From: Herbidospora galbida
Lineage (GTDB): Bacteria; Actinomycetota; Actinomycetes; Streptosporangiales; Streptosporangiaceae
Length of the DNA: 64,000 nt
NCBI RefSeq assembly: GCF_005233835.1
Contig: NZ_SZQA01000003.1
Coordinates: 1 to 64,000 of the forward strand
Reading direction: 5' to 3'
The notes below the pieces were generated by a model that was not told the DNA's origin, did no database searches, and was given only the letters and a program-made list of their open reading frames with translations. How positions within the stretch are numbered: position 1 is the first letter of the stretch; every line of letters begins with the position of its first letter. This document shows positions 9,801-15,643 of this stretch, piece by piece. The position numbers and the translations under genes are program-made.

Positions 9801-11270
9801 ACCTCTCGCGAGTCTGACGGCGCGTTGTCCACCTACATTTATCCGGCTCTGGGTGGTTCCGTAGCTCATCCGAATGCTGTTGCGGCCATCAGTGGCGAGG
9901 GCGTCGATACTTACACTTATGACTCGTCTGGAAATCTGAGTGCCCGCACGGTTGGCGGGCAGGCGGCCACGTTCGCATGGAACTCGCTCAACCAGGTGGA
10001 GACGGCCGCAACTGGTACGGGGTCTATCGAGATGGTATATGGCCCTGATGGGAATCGCCTCCTGCGTAGATCTCCTGATGGGACGACAACACTTTATTTG
10101 GGTGACATGGAAGTCACCGCCCGGGGTTCTCAGGTCACCGCGAACCGGAACTACGTCAGTTCGGATGGTTCTCTCATAGCCATCCGCTCGACGAACGCTC
10201 CCGAGTCCGGAGGCGTGACATGGATGGCAACCGGGACCCAGAAGAGCGTTCAGATCGCAGTCAGCGATGCCAGTGGGCAGCTCAGCCGGGTGCGATACCT
10301 TCCTTACGGTGAGCGGAGAGGCCAGACGAAACTCGCCTTCTCAGATCGAGGTTTTCTAGGCAAGGTAGAGGATTCAGGCTCCGCCCTCGTGCTTCTGTCC
10401 GCGCGCTTCTATGATCCAACGATCGGCCGGTTCATTTCTCCCGACCCCCTCGTCGCCAGCGACAAGCCGCAGTGGGCGAATGCATACTCCTATGCAGCCA
10501 ACAACCCAATTGGAATGTCGGACCCGTCGGGCCTGTTTCCGGATCCATGCGCCCAGATGACTCCCACCCAGTGTTACGAATTCAAATCAAGAAACCATTA
10601 TGACGGTAAATCCTGGGTGGCGAACCGACCAGCGACCGCGCCGTTCGTGACGAACCCGTCCTTGAAGGCGATCCTAGAGAACGACGGTATTTACGCTCGA
10701 CCGAACAAGACATATCCGAATGGAGTCGTCGGCGACGGGACCGTGGCAGAAGGGCTCAAATATGAGTTCAGGAGCGGCCAGCGTATCAATGGGATATTCC
10801 ATGCACAAAAAGCGGCTTCCCTTGCCGCTCGCCTGAGTAAATTGCTCGATGAGGATCGTGCCGCCGGCGGAACTCTGCTATCTGCTTCTGATAGAAAAGT
10901 CGCAATGAATGAATTCGGAAAGATTTGGAAGGTCCTGACGAAAGAGAGGGATAGAACTGGAAATGTAACGGCCTCCCTTAAGGCCAATCCCAACTCGCTG
11001 AAAAGTTTCACCACAACGGTAGAAAAATCTATGGAGCGATCATCCGTGAAGAGATTCACGGGGGAGAAGTTCACGTATGGCTATGCTGGAAAGCCTATCC
11101 GTGTTCCTCGAACGAGCACTGCTCGCTGGGGAGGGTTCCTAACCGGTATCGGCAAGATAGGAAATGCCCTCGGCTTCGTCGGAATCTTCTACGATGCCTG
11201 GCAATGTAGTGTTAATAATCAATGCCCCTACATGCCCGGACAACCGGATCCGGATCAGTTGATGGTATAG
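867..11270 (+). CDS. Giant secreted Rhs/YD-repeat polymorphic toxin
   Basis: A 3467-residue exported protein. The GTG start follows GAGGGG by six bases and opens a signal peptide (RSRI, hydrophobic core, ASAAE). Order by residue: signal 1-35; SpvB-like N-terminal region with ALSYSSSTVDG from about 255; RHS/YD repeats about 990-1080; DNRLRE-type domain about 1505-1680; seven Trp-rich fibronectin-like modules (one at about 1710-1795, six at about 2020-2650); LamG/concanavalin-like domain about 1805-2000; a second RHS core from about 2653 to the RFYDPTIGRFISPDP signature near 3180; and a DPSGL cleavage-type junction near 3222. A tip of about 245 residues follows and should be the toxin. I do not recognise its activity; it has a GDGT..GLKYE...HAQKA core and a hydrophobic end. 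GC drops clearly after about base 8825 and again in the tip, as expected for tip exchange. The next gene is the likely immunity partner. Confidence 0.9.
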   Translation: MIRVRSRIAGTALAVVVSMFVSTIGVPDGLVTAASAAELPEPMTEPSVEGRPVAAATVVKGAEDAPAEAKPPAPVWPKAGSADLVVPAAGAQAVAAAGLPVKISAPGPLERAVGGDKAPTQEAKRIATAAAPAKVRVESLGRDAAAKAGGVGVALRLSRADGGGERAPVTVSVDYSAFRGAGKRGSASFLTLVEQPVCVLETPLTDDCRLKAAGQRRQLPVVNDVKAGTLTTVAEAGSGESVLAVAQAAAATDGSSSGSFAVTDLKPAGDWQVGLSGGAFSYSYPIAVPPPLAGKAPDLALSYSSSTVDGMTSLTNNQSSAAGLGWDLETSYIEQSFYDCEDWCWDTGSAEDWEDTSVVHLTMSLAGVSTKIVKDKTSGTWKTVEDHGWKIEQIASGAESAKPYWKITTQDGTVYRLGYRRDASLQIPYFAPEPGQPCHQYWVELGEGYASTVCTAPYRWMLDQEVDPRGNVIDYAYQRGTDAYCSNRRQFSNCWLDYDTSAVLSSISYGWNVNVAGSAPTARVQFGLSSRVIGGDSDLPDWDLCNDFHPCGDNMMFYLDKRITSITTQVAAGAGWADVTRYDLTHKYVQSPDELMPVLWLDQIKQTGLAGNGPDIALPPVKFTSVLQDNLYNIFDYGRSRLPRLSAIDTELGGRTEITYGLPSGCDLETTSNPDTRDDEGNDCYWIYQGDVWEGNGFVPAGSIWLKYVVTKVTDKDLVGGSPDLVTSYQYVGTPGWTRPERDPRALPSLVPQWTRYRGYPTVRVLKGTGTDPAGYTATSSTFFRGMYEDRIGGFGLAIRGTQVTDFEGNSFPDRKLLAGKPLMQQTLRVLTMSGSTPSTFAEEGGARYEYQIVSSGNGPDADDPAYVNQTKHSGREKVTSGWRYSDKVTTYDSDALPIRVNDYGQRGLSSDNVCTSTTYAKNTSGSAWMISYRAAEERRKGDDCTSGEFMGRTVTLYDGATSEATNAPTKGTATQNRSYTSVAEFTSTKVTYDGYGRTASSTDPLNKTTTTTYAPAIGWPTGGVAVTNPLGQTTSTWANPEFGQPIGTRNEAGYDTNIDYDALGRTVALWTPAQPKTGGVAAAIAAYVIPVDASGVVNGPVRTALSKLQTASTYVTTYTYDDGLGRARETQVASPAGGRIVSATVYDSRGLTSATGSAVHNSAAPGSGLLNAAMTTLPQWTKQIYDGVGRVVVSADMTGMSELRRTTTNYYGDRTEEIPPVGGKTVSYTDAEDKVTKIEEWLTGAGTAPAALQGPALTQAASSMSSANRAVTGRTLLDDRTTIDSQTFRNPDGTFTTEYSSGPVRVKQTDGNWAAIDTTLVEVGGVLKPKVSAATVELSAGGQGTLARLEGMSGERFALQWPSTLPKPQVNGNVATYVDAAGPGADLVVTALSSGFRHDVVLRKPPAQAMEYRLPVVAEGMTLTASAQGALALKDGNGRTTASAPAPVMWDSSGKRGRTGKISTQVVNDSGKQVLVLRPDPAFLDDKATVYPVTVDPTTTLPNLTDTWIGTTGPDGADVQSDPDLYAGSYESFPGFRTYERTYLNFNTASLAGTTVTAATLTLRKLAADGCGDSNSGIRAQRVTGSWTSGGITWSGQPALTTTDQVTTKDTSCSTTGTMSWNVLPFAQAWASGTANYGIMLRGVDETTSRPLFDRGFHSNETTSGSQNKPALSVTYTPAGSTPAAADLAVAPFRTVSGTTTATSLTPQLAATVSDPYGGTLTGEFEVEHDLSVPAQGSGQIWSGSAAGITAGQSAAVVVPGLQQGWLVRWRARAVNPGQSTTSDWSSWQTLRIDPTAAQAPTSTPIAHWKFDGNGGEATGTSGRTATLGGTASWTTGVFGGALEASGGANSASTPTWVMRTDQSFTISAWMRVENANGWYEPIRQEGTNKPPFYMGINPSGQLQMVLNASDTAGAIAYGTWSGSYPIKRWFHITGVYDKANGRVRVYRDGVEQGNNTVPMSGFQGNGQVKFGANYTGQIDDVRVYQKVLSATEIAAIAAGSPAPDRTPVADQFSATSTTTLTPTLSARVSEPGGQVVRAEFQAEHDGTQVWTGAKDNVTSGSTTTIQIPSGTLQDGWEVRWRARAVRGDTSSAWGAWQTFTVNTPKPTVSALQLTPSTLVSGQTVTSTVTPLLKATLTDPGGAAVRAEFEVEQPHGTSAWTGNVATVTSGGQASITVPAGELVDGVAARWRVRAVNPNGNVTGSWSSWQDFAVDTPDPAIGNLQTDPSVVSGTETITQTLTPNLRATVSEPGNGQVKAEFEVEHDGQQIWTDTSGDLASGAVASVGVPSGELSNGWTVRWRARAVTVATAAISAWSDWQTVKVQTEPIDPAPAVGALQITPSELVAGERVTSSVTPTLAAQVSDAAGGTLRTEFEIEHDGTQVWTGADADTPAGQQASIAVPAGELTDGWTIRWRARALNGTIASDWSAWQDVRIDRPDPTVSDLSATESLTPELKAKVVHPDGGTLSAEFEVEHDPSVPAQGTGQIWAGADNDVPSGQTATVTTSAMTEGWKVRWRVRAVTADAGTSAWSAWQPLTVTDGTSIPTVSGPRTQPADFRTLTPALIATFTAGRGQVDGEFQVEHDPTATAQGTGLIWSGDVTGATSGKEAAVTVPSGLLQDGWKIRWRTRAVRGAAASDWTSWKTGMVDAPEFYTTTFEYDLAGNLTKQTDANGNVRISTYDLLGRRTSVEDPDSGTTRQGYDASGRVQWTIDGNGQKMSYEYDDIGRKISQWVGELEGGEKVTEWLYDTLQAGQLTSATQYNNGSAYTQAAKGYDSSGRSTGTTFTIPSTDGQLAGTYEFTTTYTTSGDIATRTMPEAGGLPAETLTSTYTNLGLADRLTSDFGGGFTYVDATGYSSIGQMVTRNQGAGGKVKRTLFWDQVTGWLNRLTTVKDGNTSTPVLIQDDQLEYAPSGEILSVLDATQAVSGNAGQSECFSYDGTNRLVRAFTTTASCTTGFDGQGYAPYEQRYAYDGTGNITSRESDGALSTYIYPALGGSVAHPNAVAAISGEGVDTYTYDSSGNLSARTVGGQAATFAWNSLNQVETAATGTGSIEMVYGPDGNRLLRRSPDGTTTLYLGDMEVTARGSQVTANRNYVSSDGSLIAIRSTNAPESGGVTWMATGTQKSVQIAVSDASGQLSRVRYLPYGERRGQTKLAFSDRGFLGKVEDSGSALVLLSARFYDPTIGRFISPDPLVASDKPQWANAYSYAANNPIGMSDPSGLFPDPCAQMTPTQCYEFKSRNHYDGKSWVANRPATAPFVTNPSLKAILENDGIYARPNKTYPNGVVGDGTVAEGLKYEFRSGQRINGIFHAQKAASLAARLSKLLDEDRAAGGTLLSASDRKVAMNEFGKIWKVLTKERDRTGNVTASLKANPNSLKSFTTTVEKSMERSSVKRFTGEKFTYGYAGKPIRVPRTSTARWGGFLTGIGKIGNALGFVGIFYDAWQCSVNNQCPYMPGQPDPDQLMV
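5995..8815 (+). repeat. Seven in-frame fibronectin-like modules in the Rhs gene
   Basis: Seven modules of about 85 residues share the pattern EFEVEHDG/DPS..IWxG, a VPAGEL-type strand, GW.VRWRARAV and W..W. Approximate positions are 5995-6250, 6930-7175, 7260-7515, 7590-7840, 7930-8170, 8225-8490 and 8560-8815. The first is separated from the rest by the LamG domain (about 6280-6870). Such stalk modules usually form extracellular fibres. They are coding repeats, not CRISPR. Confidence 0.85.
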
Positions 11271-11330
11271 CGGTCATACTGGCGGATGGGGAGGCCGTTA
11301 CGGCTCCGCCTGCCCTGGCCCCGCCTGCCG

Positions 11331-11366
11331 CTGATGGCGCGCGCCGCGTCCGGCGCGCGCCATCAG
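11331..11366. terminator. 15-bp perfect hairpin after the Rhs gene
   Basis: Arms 11331-11345 and 11352-11366 are perfectly complementary (CTGATGGCGCGCGCC on the left) with a 6-base loop. There is no U tract, as is common in actinobacteria. It lies between toxin and candidate immunity gene, which may let the immunity gene be expressed on its own. Confidence 0.75.
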
Positions 11367-11541
11367 CGCGTGTGCCGACGTAACGACCTTTCCGGAGCCC
11401 ATTCGAAGACGCAAGGGAGGTGCCTGCGTCAGTGCCAGCGTGAATACATTCGACGAACTACGCACTGATGACACGTGCGAGAAAGCGTTAACCCTAGAAT
11501 GTGCCGGGATCCGATAAATCTCCCAGTTAGGAAGGTGAGCA

Positions 11542-11904
11542 GTGCCCATATTCGATGACTTCGCAAGCTATGTTCCATATATTCGCTCGAGAATTATTCA
11601 ACACTCCCCGCAACTGGAAGCCGATGTCCTCGCGTTGGAGGAAGGCGATCCGGAACCTCTTCCATGGCAATATATGTTGATCGTGTCGAATGAGATGAGT
11701 CAATCACTCGAGGCGGGCGACCCGGCTCGCACTCGAAAAGTTTTGGGCATGCTTAAGGACTTTCTTGATTCAGGCGACCCGTTCATCAGGGAGCAGGTTG
11801 ATTTGTTTGTTTTGGAAGGACTCTGGAATGCATTCGAGGAGATTCATGAGATGCTTCCCGAATGGCTTTCCCGAGAGATTGAAAGCACATTCTCCGGTGA
11901 TTAA
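11542..11904 (+). CDS. Small acidic protein, candidate immunity to the Rhs tip
   Basis: A 120-residue acidic, mostly helical protein with no signal peptide or membrane segment, as expected of a cytosolic immunity protein. The GTG start is preceded by GGAAGGTGAG. I do not recognise a named family. The immunity role is inferred from three things: it directly follows the toxin tip, it shares the tip's low GC (about half, against about 70% in flanking genes), and its length is typical. A terminator-like hairpin separates the two genes, so it probably has its own promoter. Confidence 0.65.
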   Translation: MPIFDDFASYVPYIRSRIIQHSPQLEADVLALEEGDPEPLPWQYMLIVSNEMSQSLEAGDPARTRKVLGMLKDFLDSGDPFIREQVDLFVLEGLWNAFEEIHEMLPEWLSREIESTFSGD

Positions 11905-12173
11905 TTCTGATACGGTGCGGCTTCTGGGTCCCCATGCTCCGCCATGATTTCCGGTAGTCGCCCCCGCGAGGAAGTACCACTTCAAACGACGCTGGATCCC
12001 ATCCAGGCCATAGCGGTAAAAGGACAGTATCCGGCGAGCGAGGCGCCATAGGTCGGTCAAGCTGCACTGCGGTTGGACGACAGTCAGACTCCAAGTCCGG
12101 TGTGCACTGTTCGTAGCTAGAGTCGCGGTTTCACCTGTGGATGTCTTTGGATGTGAGCCCTTGCCTGGCCGCA
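11905..12173. other. Intergenic stretch without a supported gene
   Basis: Short frames here lack ribosome-binding sites and recognisable motifs. The low GC of the toxin-immunity region ends inside it, so a recombination border may lie here. Nothing else was seen. Confidence 0.4.
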
Positions 12174-12254
12174 GAGGACGGGGATTAAGTCGGGTACCAG
12201 ATCGATGCGGAAAGCCAGGTAGGCCAGCAGCAGTCCGAGCCGGATCCGTCTGCC
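12174..12254 (-). pseudogene. DUF1232 (YkvA-like) gene scrap
   Basis: One minus-strand frame reads RRIRLGLLLAYLAFRIDL followed by VPDLIPVL, which is the signature of the small YkvA/DUF1232 membrane family (RID.PDLIPV.G pattern). Neither a start nor the remainder of the gene is present. The frame differs from the adjacent PIG-L fragment, so two unrelated gene ends have been joined. Recognition rests on 27 residues. Confidence 0.5.
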
Positions 12255-12391
12255 CCGATGGTCAGATACATGACGTGTCCCTGGCCGCCCGCTTCGGAGA
12301 TGCGGGAGATAAGTCCTCCGCAGCCGATCACCTCGTCGTCGGGGTGTGGGGCGAGGATGAGCGTCCGCTGGTCAGCCCAGTTGATCGTCAT
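12247..12391 (-). pseudogene. Truncated PIG-L family deacetylase, N-terminal fragment
   Basis: From the ATG at 12391 the frame reads MTINWADQ, then TLILAPHPDDEVIGCGG and HVMYLTIGAD. This is the N-terminus of an LmbE/PIG-L deacetylase, including the zinc-binding HPDDE motif. About 50 residues remain of a normal 220-280. The end runs into a DUF1232 scrap in another frame. It lies 23 bases after the epimerase stop and would have been the fifth gene of that operon. The intact enzyme removes N-acetyl groups from sugars, which fits the sugar-nucleotide context. Confidence 0.7.
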
Positions 12392-12414
12392 ACCTCGCCC
12401 CTTCGCGCCGCTGA

Positions 12415-13353
12415 TTATGGGGTGGTGCGGTCGGAACGGCCTTCGCGGATCCACGCGTATACGCGGTCGATGCCTTCGGTGATGGAGAGCAGCGGGAACC
12501 AGCCGAGGTCATTCCGGGCTGCGGTCGCGTCGAGGGTGCTGCGCTGGAGTTCACCGAGTCGGGCCGGCGCGAAGGACGGTGCGGTTTCGCGTCCTGCGGC
12601 CTGGCCGATGTGCTTGATCAGGTCGAGAACGCTGGTCTCCCGGCCGGTGCCGATGTTCCAGGTGCCACCCTGATCCGACGCGTCGGCGGCCAAGAACGCG
12701 GTGACAACGTCGCCGACGTAGACGTAGTCGCGAGTCTGGGTGCCGTCCCCGTAGACGATCGGTTCCTGGCCCTCGTGGACGCGACCACAGAAGATTGAGA
12801 TGACCCCCGCTTCTCCGGCCGGGTCCTGGCGGGGTCCGTAGACGTTACCCAGTCGAAGTGCGATGTGCCGGGTTCCGTAGAGCCGGTTGAACAGGGCCAG
12901 GTACTGCTCGGCGCAGTACTTGGCCGTCCCATAGGGTGCTTCCGGTGCCGGGGGCACCCTTTCGTCCGACGGGATGGGCGCGTCCATGCCGTACAGAGCG
13001 CCGCCGGTGCTGGCGAACACCAGGCGGGCGTCCACGGTTCGGGCGGCTTCGAGCAGGGTGATGGTGCCGCCGATGTTGACGGCGGAGTCGTGGGCGGGGT
13101 CGACGACCGATGCGCGGACGTCGATCTGGGCGGCCAGGTGGAAGACGACCTCAGGCCGGAGCTCCTTGATGACAGCGGTGACCGCTGGCGCGTCGGTGAT
13201 GTCGATCTGCCGCAGGTCGACGTCTTCCGGCAGGCGTTCGCGTCGTCCGCTGGTGAGGGTGTCGAGCACGGTGACGGTGGCGCCTTGGGCGAGGAGGGCG
13301 TCGGTCAGGTGGGAGCCGATGAAGCCGGCTCCGCCGGTGACGAGTGCGCGCAT
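12415..13353 (-). CDS. NAD-dependent sugar-nucleotide epimerase/dehydratase (GalE-like)
   Basis: A 312-residue extended short-chain dehydrogenase. The N-terminus MRALVTGGAGFIGSHL carries the GxxGxxG Rossmann motif, and the catalytic Tyr-Lys pair is in PYGTAKYCAEQY. LGNVYGPRQ, YGDGTQTRDYVYVGDV and WNIGTG are also family signatures. It probably epimerises a UDP- or other NDP-hexose at C4; the exact substrate cannot be read from sequence. The ATG at 13353 was chosen because the Rossmann motif begins there. It lies 20 bases after the SUMF1-like gene and is the fourth gene of a minus-strand set. Confidence 0.88.
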   Translation of the reverse strand: MRALVTGGAGFIGSHLTDALLAQGATVTVLDTLTSGRRERLPEDVDLRQIDITDAPAVTAVIKELRPEVVFHLAAQIDVRASVVDPAHDSAVNIGGTITLLEAARTVDARLVFASTGGALYGMDAPIPSDERVPPAPEAPYGTAKYCAEQYLALFNRLYGTRHIALRLGNVYGPRQDPAGEAGVISIFCGRVHEGQEPIVYGDGTQTRDYVYVGDVVTAFLAADASDQGGTWNIGTGRETSVLDLIKHIGQAAGRETAPSFAPARLGELQRSTLDATAARNDLGWFPLLSITEGIDRVYAWIREGRSDRTTP

Positions 13354-13373
13354 GGCGGCGAGCCTAGGTCTGA

Positions 13374-14255
13374 TCACGAGGTGACATCCGGTCGATCGTT
13401 GAAGACGTCGATGTCGGCGGCGCAGCGGAAGCCGATCGCCCAGGTGCTGTATGCCGGGTCGCAGGCGATGCGTTCGGTGGTGCGGACCTGCCAGCGCAGG
13501 TTCATCCAGCCGCCGCCGCGCAGGACGCCGTAGCGGCCTTGGGCCATGCGCAGGATCGGGTCGCACTGAACCTTGGGGTCGTACAACTGGTAGGTGTCGG
13601 CGACCCATTCGGCGACGTTGCCGGCCATGTCGGCGACGCCGAAGGGTGAGTCGCCGTCAGGAGAGAAGGCGCCGACCGGCGTGGTCGACGGTCGATGGGT
13701 GCTTTGACGCGCCCACCATTCGTGCCACTCCTTCAGGTCGCCGGCCTCTTCACCCACGCAGTTGACGAGCGCGGAGTCGAAGCGGGATCCCCACGGCCAC
13801 TGCTGCCAGCGGGAGCCGTGCGCGGCGTACTCCCACTCGACCTCGGTGGGCAGGCGCTTGCCCGCCCATTGGCAGTAGGCCTCGGCATCCGCGCGGGCGA
13901 TGTGGACGACCGGGTGGTGCTCGAAACCGGACAGGTCGCTTCCGGGGCCGGTGGGGGCCGACCAGCAGGCGCCGGGACGTTCCTCCCAGAAGCGTTCGCC
14001 GTAGACCAGGCCGAACCCGCGTCGTTCGGCCTCGGTCTCGTAACCGCTGTCTTCGACGAACCGGGTGAAGGCGGTGTTGGTGACCGGGTGGCGGTCGAGC
14101 AGGAAGGGATCGATCGTGCACAGATGCTTGGGCACCTCGTCGAGGAACCAGGAGCGGGGGTAGGACTGGGCACCTTCGAGTTGGTCCAGGTGCGCGCTGG
14201 GGGCGCCGATCGGCACTTTTGCGCCGGGGATGGCGATCATGTTCGTACTCGTCAT
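13374..14255 (-). CDS. SUMF1/FGE-sulfatase domain protein lacking FGE cysteines
   Basis: A 293-residue C-type-lectin-like SUMF1 domain: DRHPVTNTAFTRFVED, HPVVHIARADAEAYCQWAGK, RLPTEVEWEYAA, ADMAGNVAEW and GVLRGGGW. In true formylglycine-generating enzymes two active-site cysteines follow the RGGSW motif. Here that stretch reads GGGWMNLRWQVRTTERIAC, without the pair, so FGE activity is unlikely. EgtB-type sulfoxide synthases and structural PvdO-like proteins share the fold; the DinB domain of EgtB is absent. The start ATG (14255) lies two bases after the stop of the sulfur-carrier gene, whose last codons supply the GGGAGG ribosome-binding site. Coupling to a sulfur carrier suggests a sulfur-transfer or redox role (inference). 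Confidence 0.82.
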   Translation of the reverse strand: MTSTNMIAIPGAKVPIGAPSAHLDQLEGAQSYPRSWFLDEVPKHLCTIDPFLLDRHPVTNTAFTRFVEDSGYETEAERRGFGLVYGERFWEERPGACWSAPTGPGSDLSGFEHHPVVHIARADAEAYCQWAGKRLPTEVEWEYAAHGSRWQQWPWGSRFDSALVNCVGEEAGDLKEWHEWWARQSTHRPSTTPVGAFSPDGDSPFGVADMAGNVAEWVADTYQLYDPKVQCDPILRMAQGRYGVLRGGGWMNLRWQVRTTERIACDPAYSTWAIGFRCAADIDVFNDRPDVTS

Positions 14256-14257
14256 GA

Positions 14258-14533
14258 TCAGCCTCCCGCCAGTGCGGGGAGGACGATGATTTCCCGGTCG
14301 GCCGGCAGCTGGGTGCCCAGGCCGTCCAGTTCGCGGATGTCGTCTCCGTCTACGTAGACGTTCACCCAGCTCGCCAGCCGGTCCGATCCGGTCAGGACGC
14401 GTTGCCGCAACGGAGGGTGGGTTTCGGCGAGCCAGGCGATGGCCTCGCCGACGGTTTCCGCGACGCATGTCAGCCTCGCGTCTCCGATTCCGGCGGCCGT
14501 GCGCCATGCCGATGGGATGACGATGACGGTCAC
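14258..14533 (-). CDS. MoaD/ThiS-like ubiquitin-fold sulfur carrier
   Basis: A 91-residue protein with the small beta-grasp pattern of MoaD/ThiS. It has VTVIVIPSAW, a GSDRLASWVNVYVDGDDIR loop, EIIVLPALAGG and a C-terminal Gly-Gly. In this family an E1-like enzyme adenylates the Gly-Gly and sulfur is loaded as a thiocarboxylate. The GTG start is four bases after the upstream epimerase stop, and the gene is tightly packed with the SUMF1-like gene, so it is operonic. No moaE, thiG or E1-like gene is nearby. It therefore probably serves a dedicated biosynthetic reaction (inference), with activation by a protein encoded elsewhere. Confidence 0.8.
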   Translation of the reverse strand: MTVIVIPSAWRTAAGIGDARLTCVAETVGEAIAWLAETHPPLRQRVLTGSDRLASWVNVYVDGDDIRELDGLGTQLPADREIIVLPALAGG

Positions 14534-14537
14534 GGCC

Positions 14538-15476
14538 TCAGGCCGCCCGTCCGGCGCGGGCCCAGGAGACCGTGCGTTCGATACCTGTTCTCAGGGAGGT
14601 GGTCGGGGTCCAGTTCAGCAGCTTGCGCGCCTTGCCGAGGTCGGGGCAGCGAACCGAGGAATCCTGCGCGCGACCCGCGACGACCTCCACCGAGCCGGAC
14701 CCGGCCACGTCCACGACGAGGTCGGCCAGCTCGCGAATGGTGATCTCTTCGTCCGAGCCCAGGTTGACCGGGCCGGTTTCGGCGGAATCGAGCATGGCGA
14801 TCAGGCCGGTGACGAAGTCGTCGACGTAGCAGAACGACCGGGTCTGGATTCCGCCACCGTGCAAGGTGAGAGTGCTGCCGGCCAGGGCCTGGCGGACGAA
14901 GGCGGGGACGACGCGACGGTCGTCTTCGTACATGCCGGGGCCGTAGACGTTGAACGGCCGGATGATGCCGACGCTGAGGTCGTGCTGGCGCCGGTAGGCG
15001 AACGTGGCGGCTTCGGCGAAGCGTTTGCCCTCGTCGTAGCAGCCCAGCGGCGCGGTGGGGTCGACGTTGCCCCGATAGTCCTCGTGCTGCGGGTGTACCA
15101 GCGGGTCGCCGTAGATTTCCGAGGACGACAGGCACAGGAACCGGGCGCCGTTCGCCGCGGCCACGTCCAGAGCGTTCAGCGTGCCGATCGAACCGGCGCG
15201 CAGCGTCTCGATGGGGCGCCGCGTGACGACCTCGGGGCCGACGGGGATGGCCATGTGTACCACCGCGTCCACCGGGTCGCAGTCGATCGGCTCGATGACG
15301 TCCTGCTTCAGCAGCGTGAAGCGGTCGTGTTCCAGCAGGTCGTCCAAGGCGGGCAGATGCCCGGCGGACAGGTCGTCGAGGGCGGTGACATGGTCACCGC
15401 GCTCCAGCAGCGCCGTGCACAGATGGGTGCCGATGAAGCCGGCACCACCAGTGACGAGAACGTGTTGGGAGCTCAT
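14538..15476 (-). CDS. NAD-dependent epimerase/dehydratase, first gene of the sulfur-carrier operon
   Basis: A 312-residue extended SDR. It has HVLVTGGAGFIGTHL (NAD-binding), LCLSSSEIYGDP and CYDEGKRFAEA (Tyr-x3-Lys catalytic pair), then IRPFNVYGPGM and SFCYVDDFVTG. It resembles UDP-glucuronate decarboxylases and dTDP-glucose dehydratase-like enzymes; the substrate is unknown. The ATG at 15476 is supported by AGAGGAAC just upstream, while a longer frame to 15578 has no such site. It starts a compact minus-strand operon: epimerase, sulfur carrier, SUMF1-like protein, epimerase, and formerly a PIG-L deacetylase. Confidence 0.87.
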   Translation of the reverse strand: MSSQHVLVTGGAGFIGTHLCTALLERGDHVTALDDLSAGHLPALDDLLEHDRFTLLKQDVIEPIDCDPVDAVVHMAIPVGPEVVTRRPIETLRAGSIGTLNALDVAAANGARFLCLSSSEIYGDPLVHPQHEDYRGNVDPTAPLGCYDEGKRFAEAATFAYRRQHDLSVGIIRPFNVYGPGMYEDDRRVVPAFVRQALAGSTLTLHGGGIQTRSFCYVDDFVTGLIAMLDSAETGPVNLGSDEEITIRELADLVVDVAGSGSVEVVAGRAQDSSVRCPDLGKARKLLNWTPTTSLRTGIERTVSWARAGRAA

Positions 15477-15643
15477 GGGTTCCTCTCGATACGAGACGGG
15501 GCGAGTTCGTACAGGTAGGGGAGGTGGCGGCGTCACACGGTGTTTGTCTCGTGCGACGCCGCCGGAGGGCGGGGGCAATGGCCATCCCCCGCTCCTCGTG
15601 TACGACCGAGCTCGTCAGCAAGGCCGTACGTCGGATGGCGCGG

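Noticed and set aside
13374-14255. Formylglycine-generating enzyme activating a sulfatase
   Set aside because: The active-site cysteine pair is absent and no sulfatase gene is present in the window.
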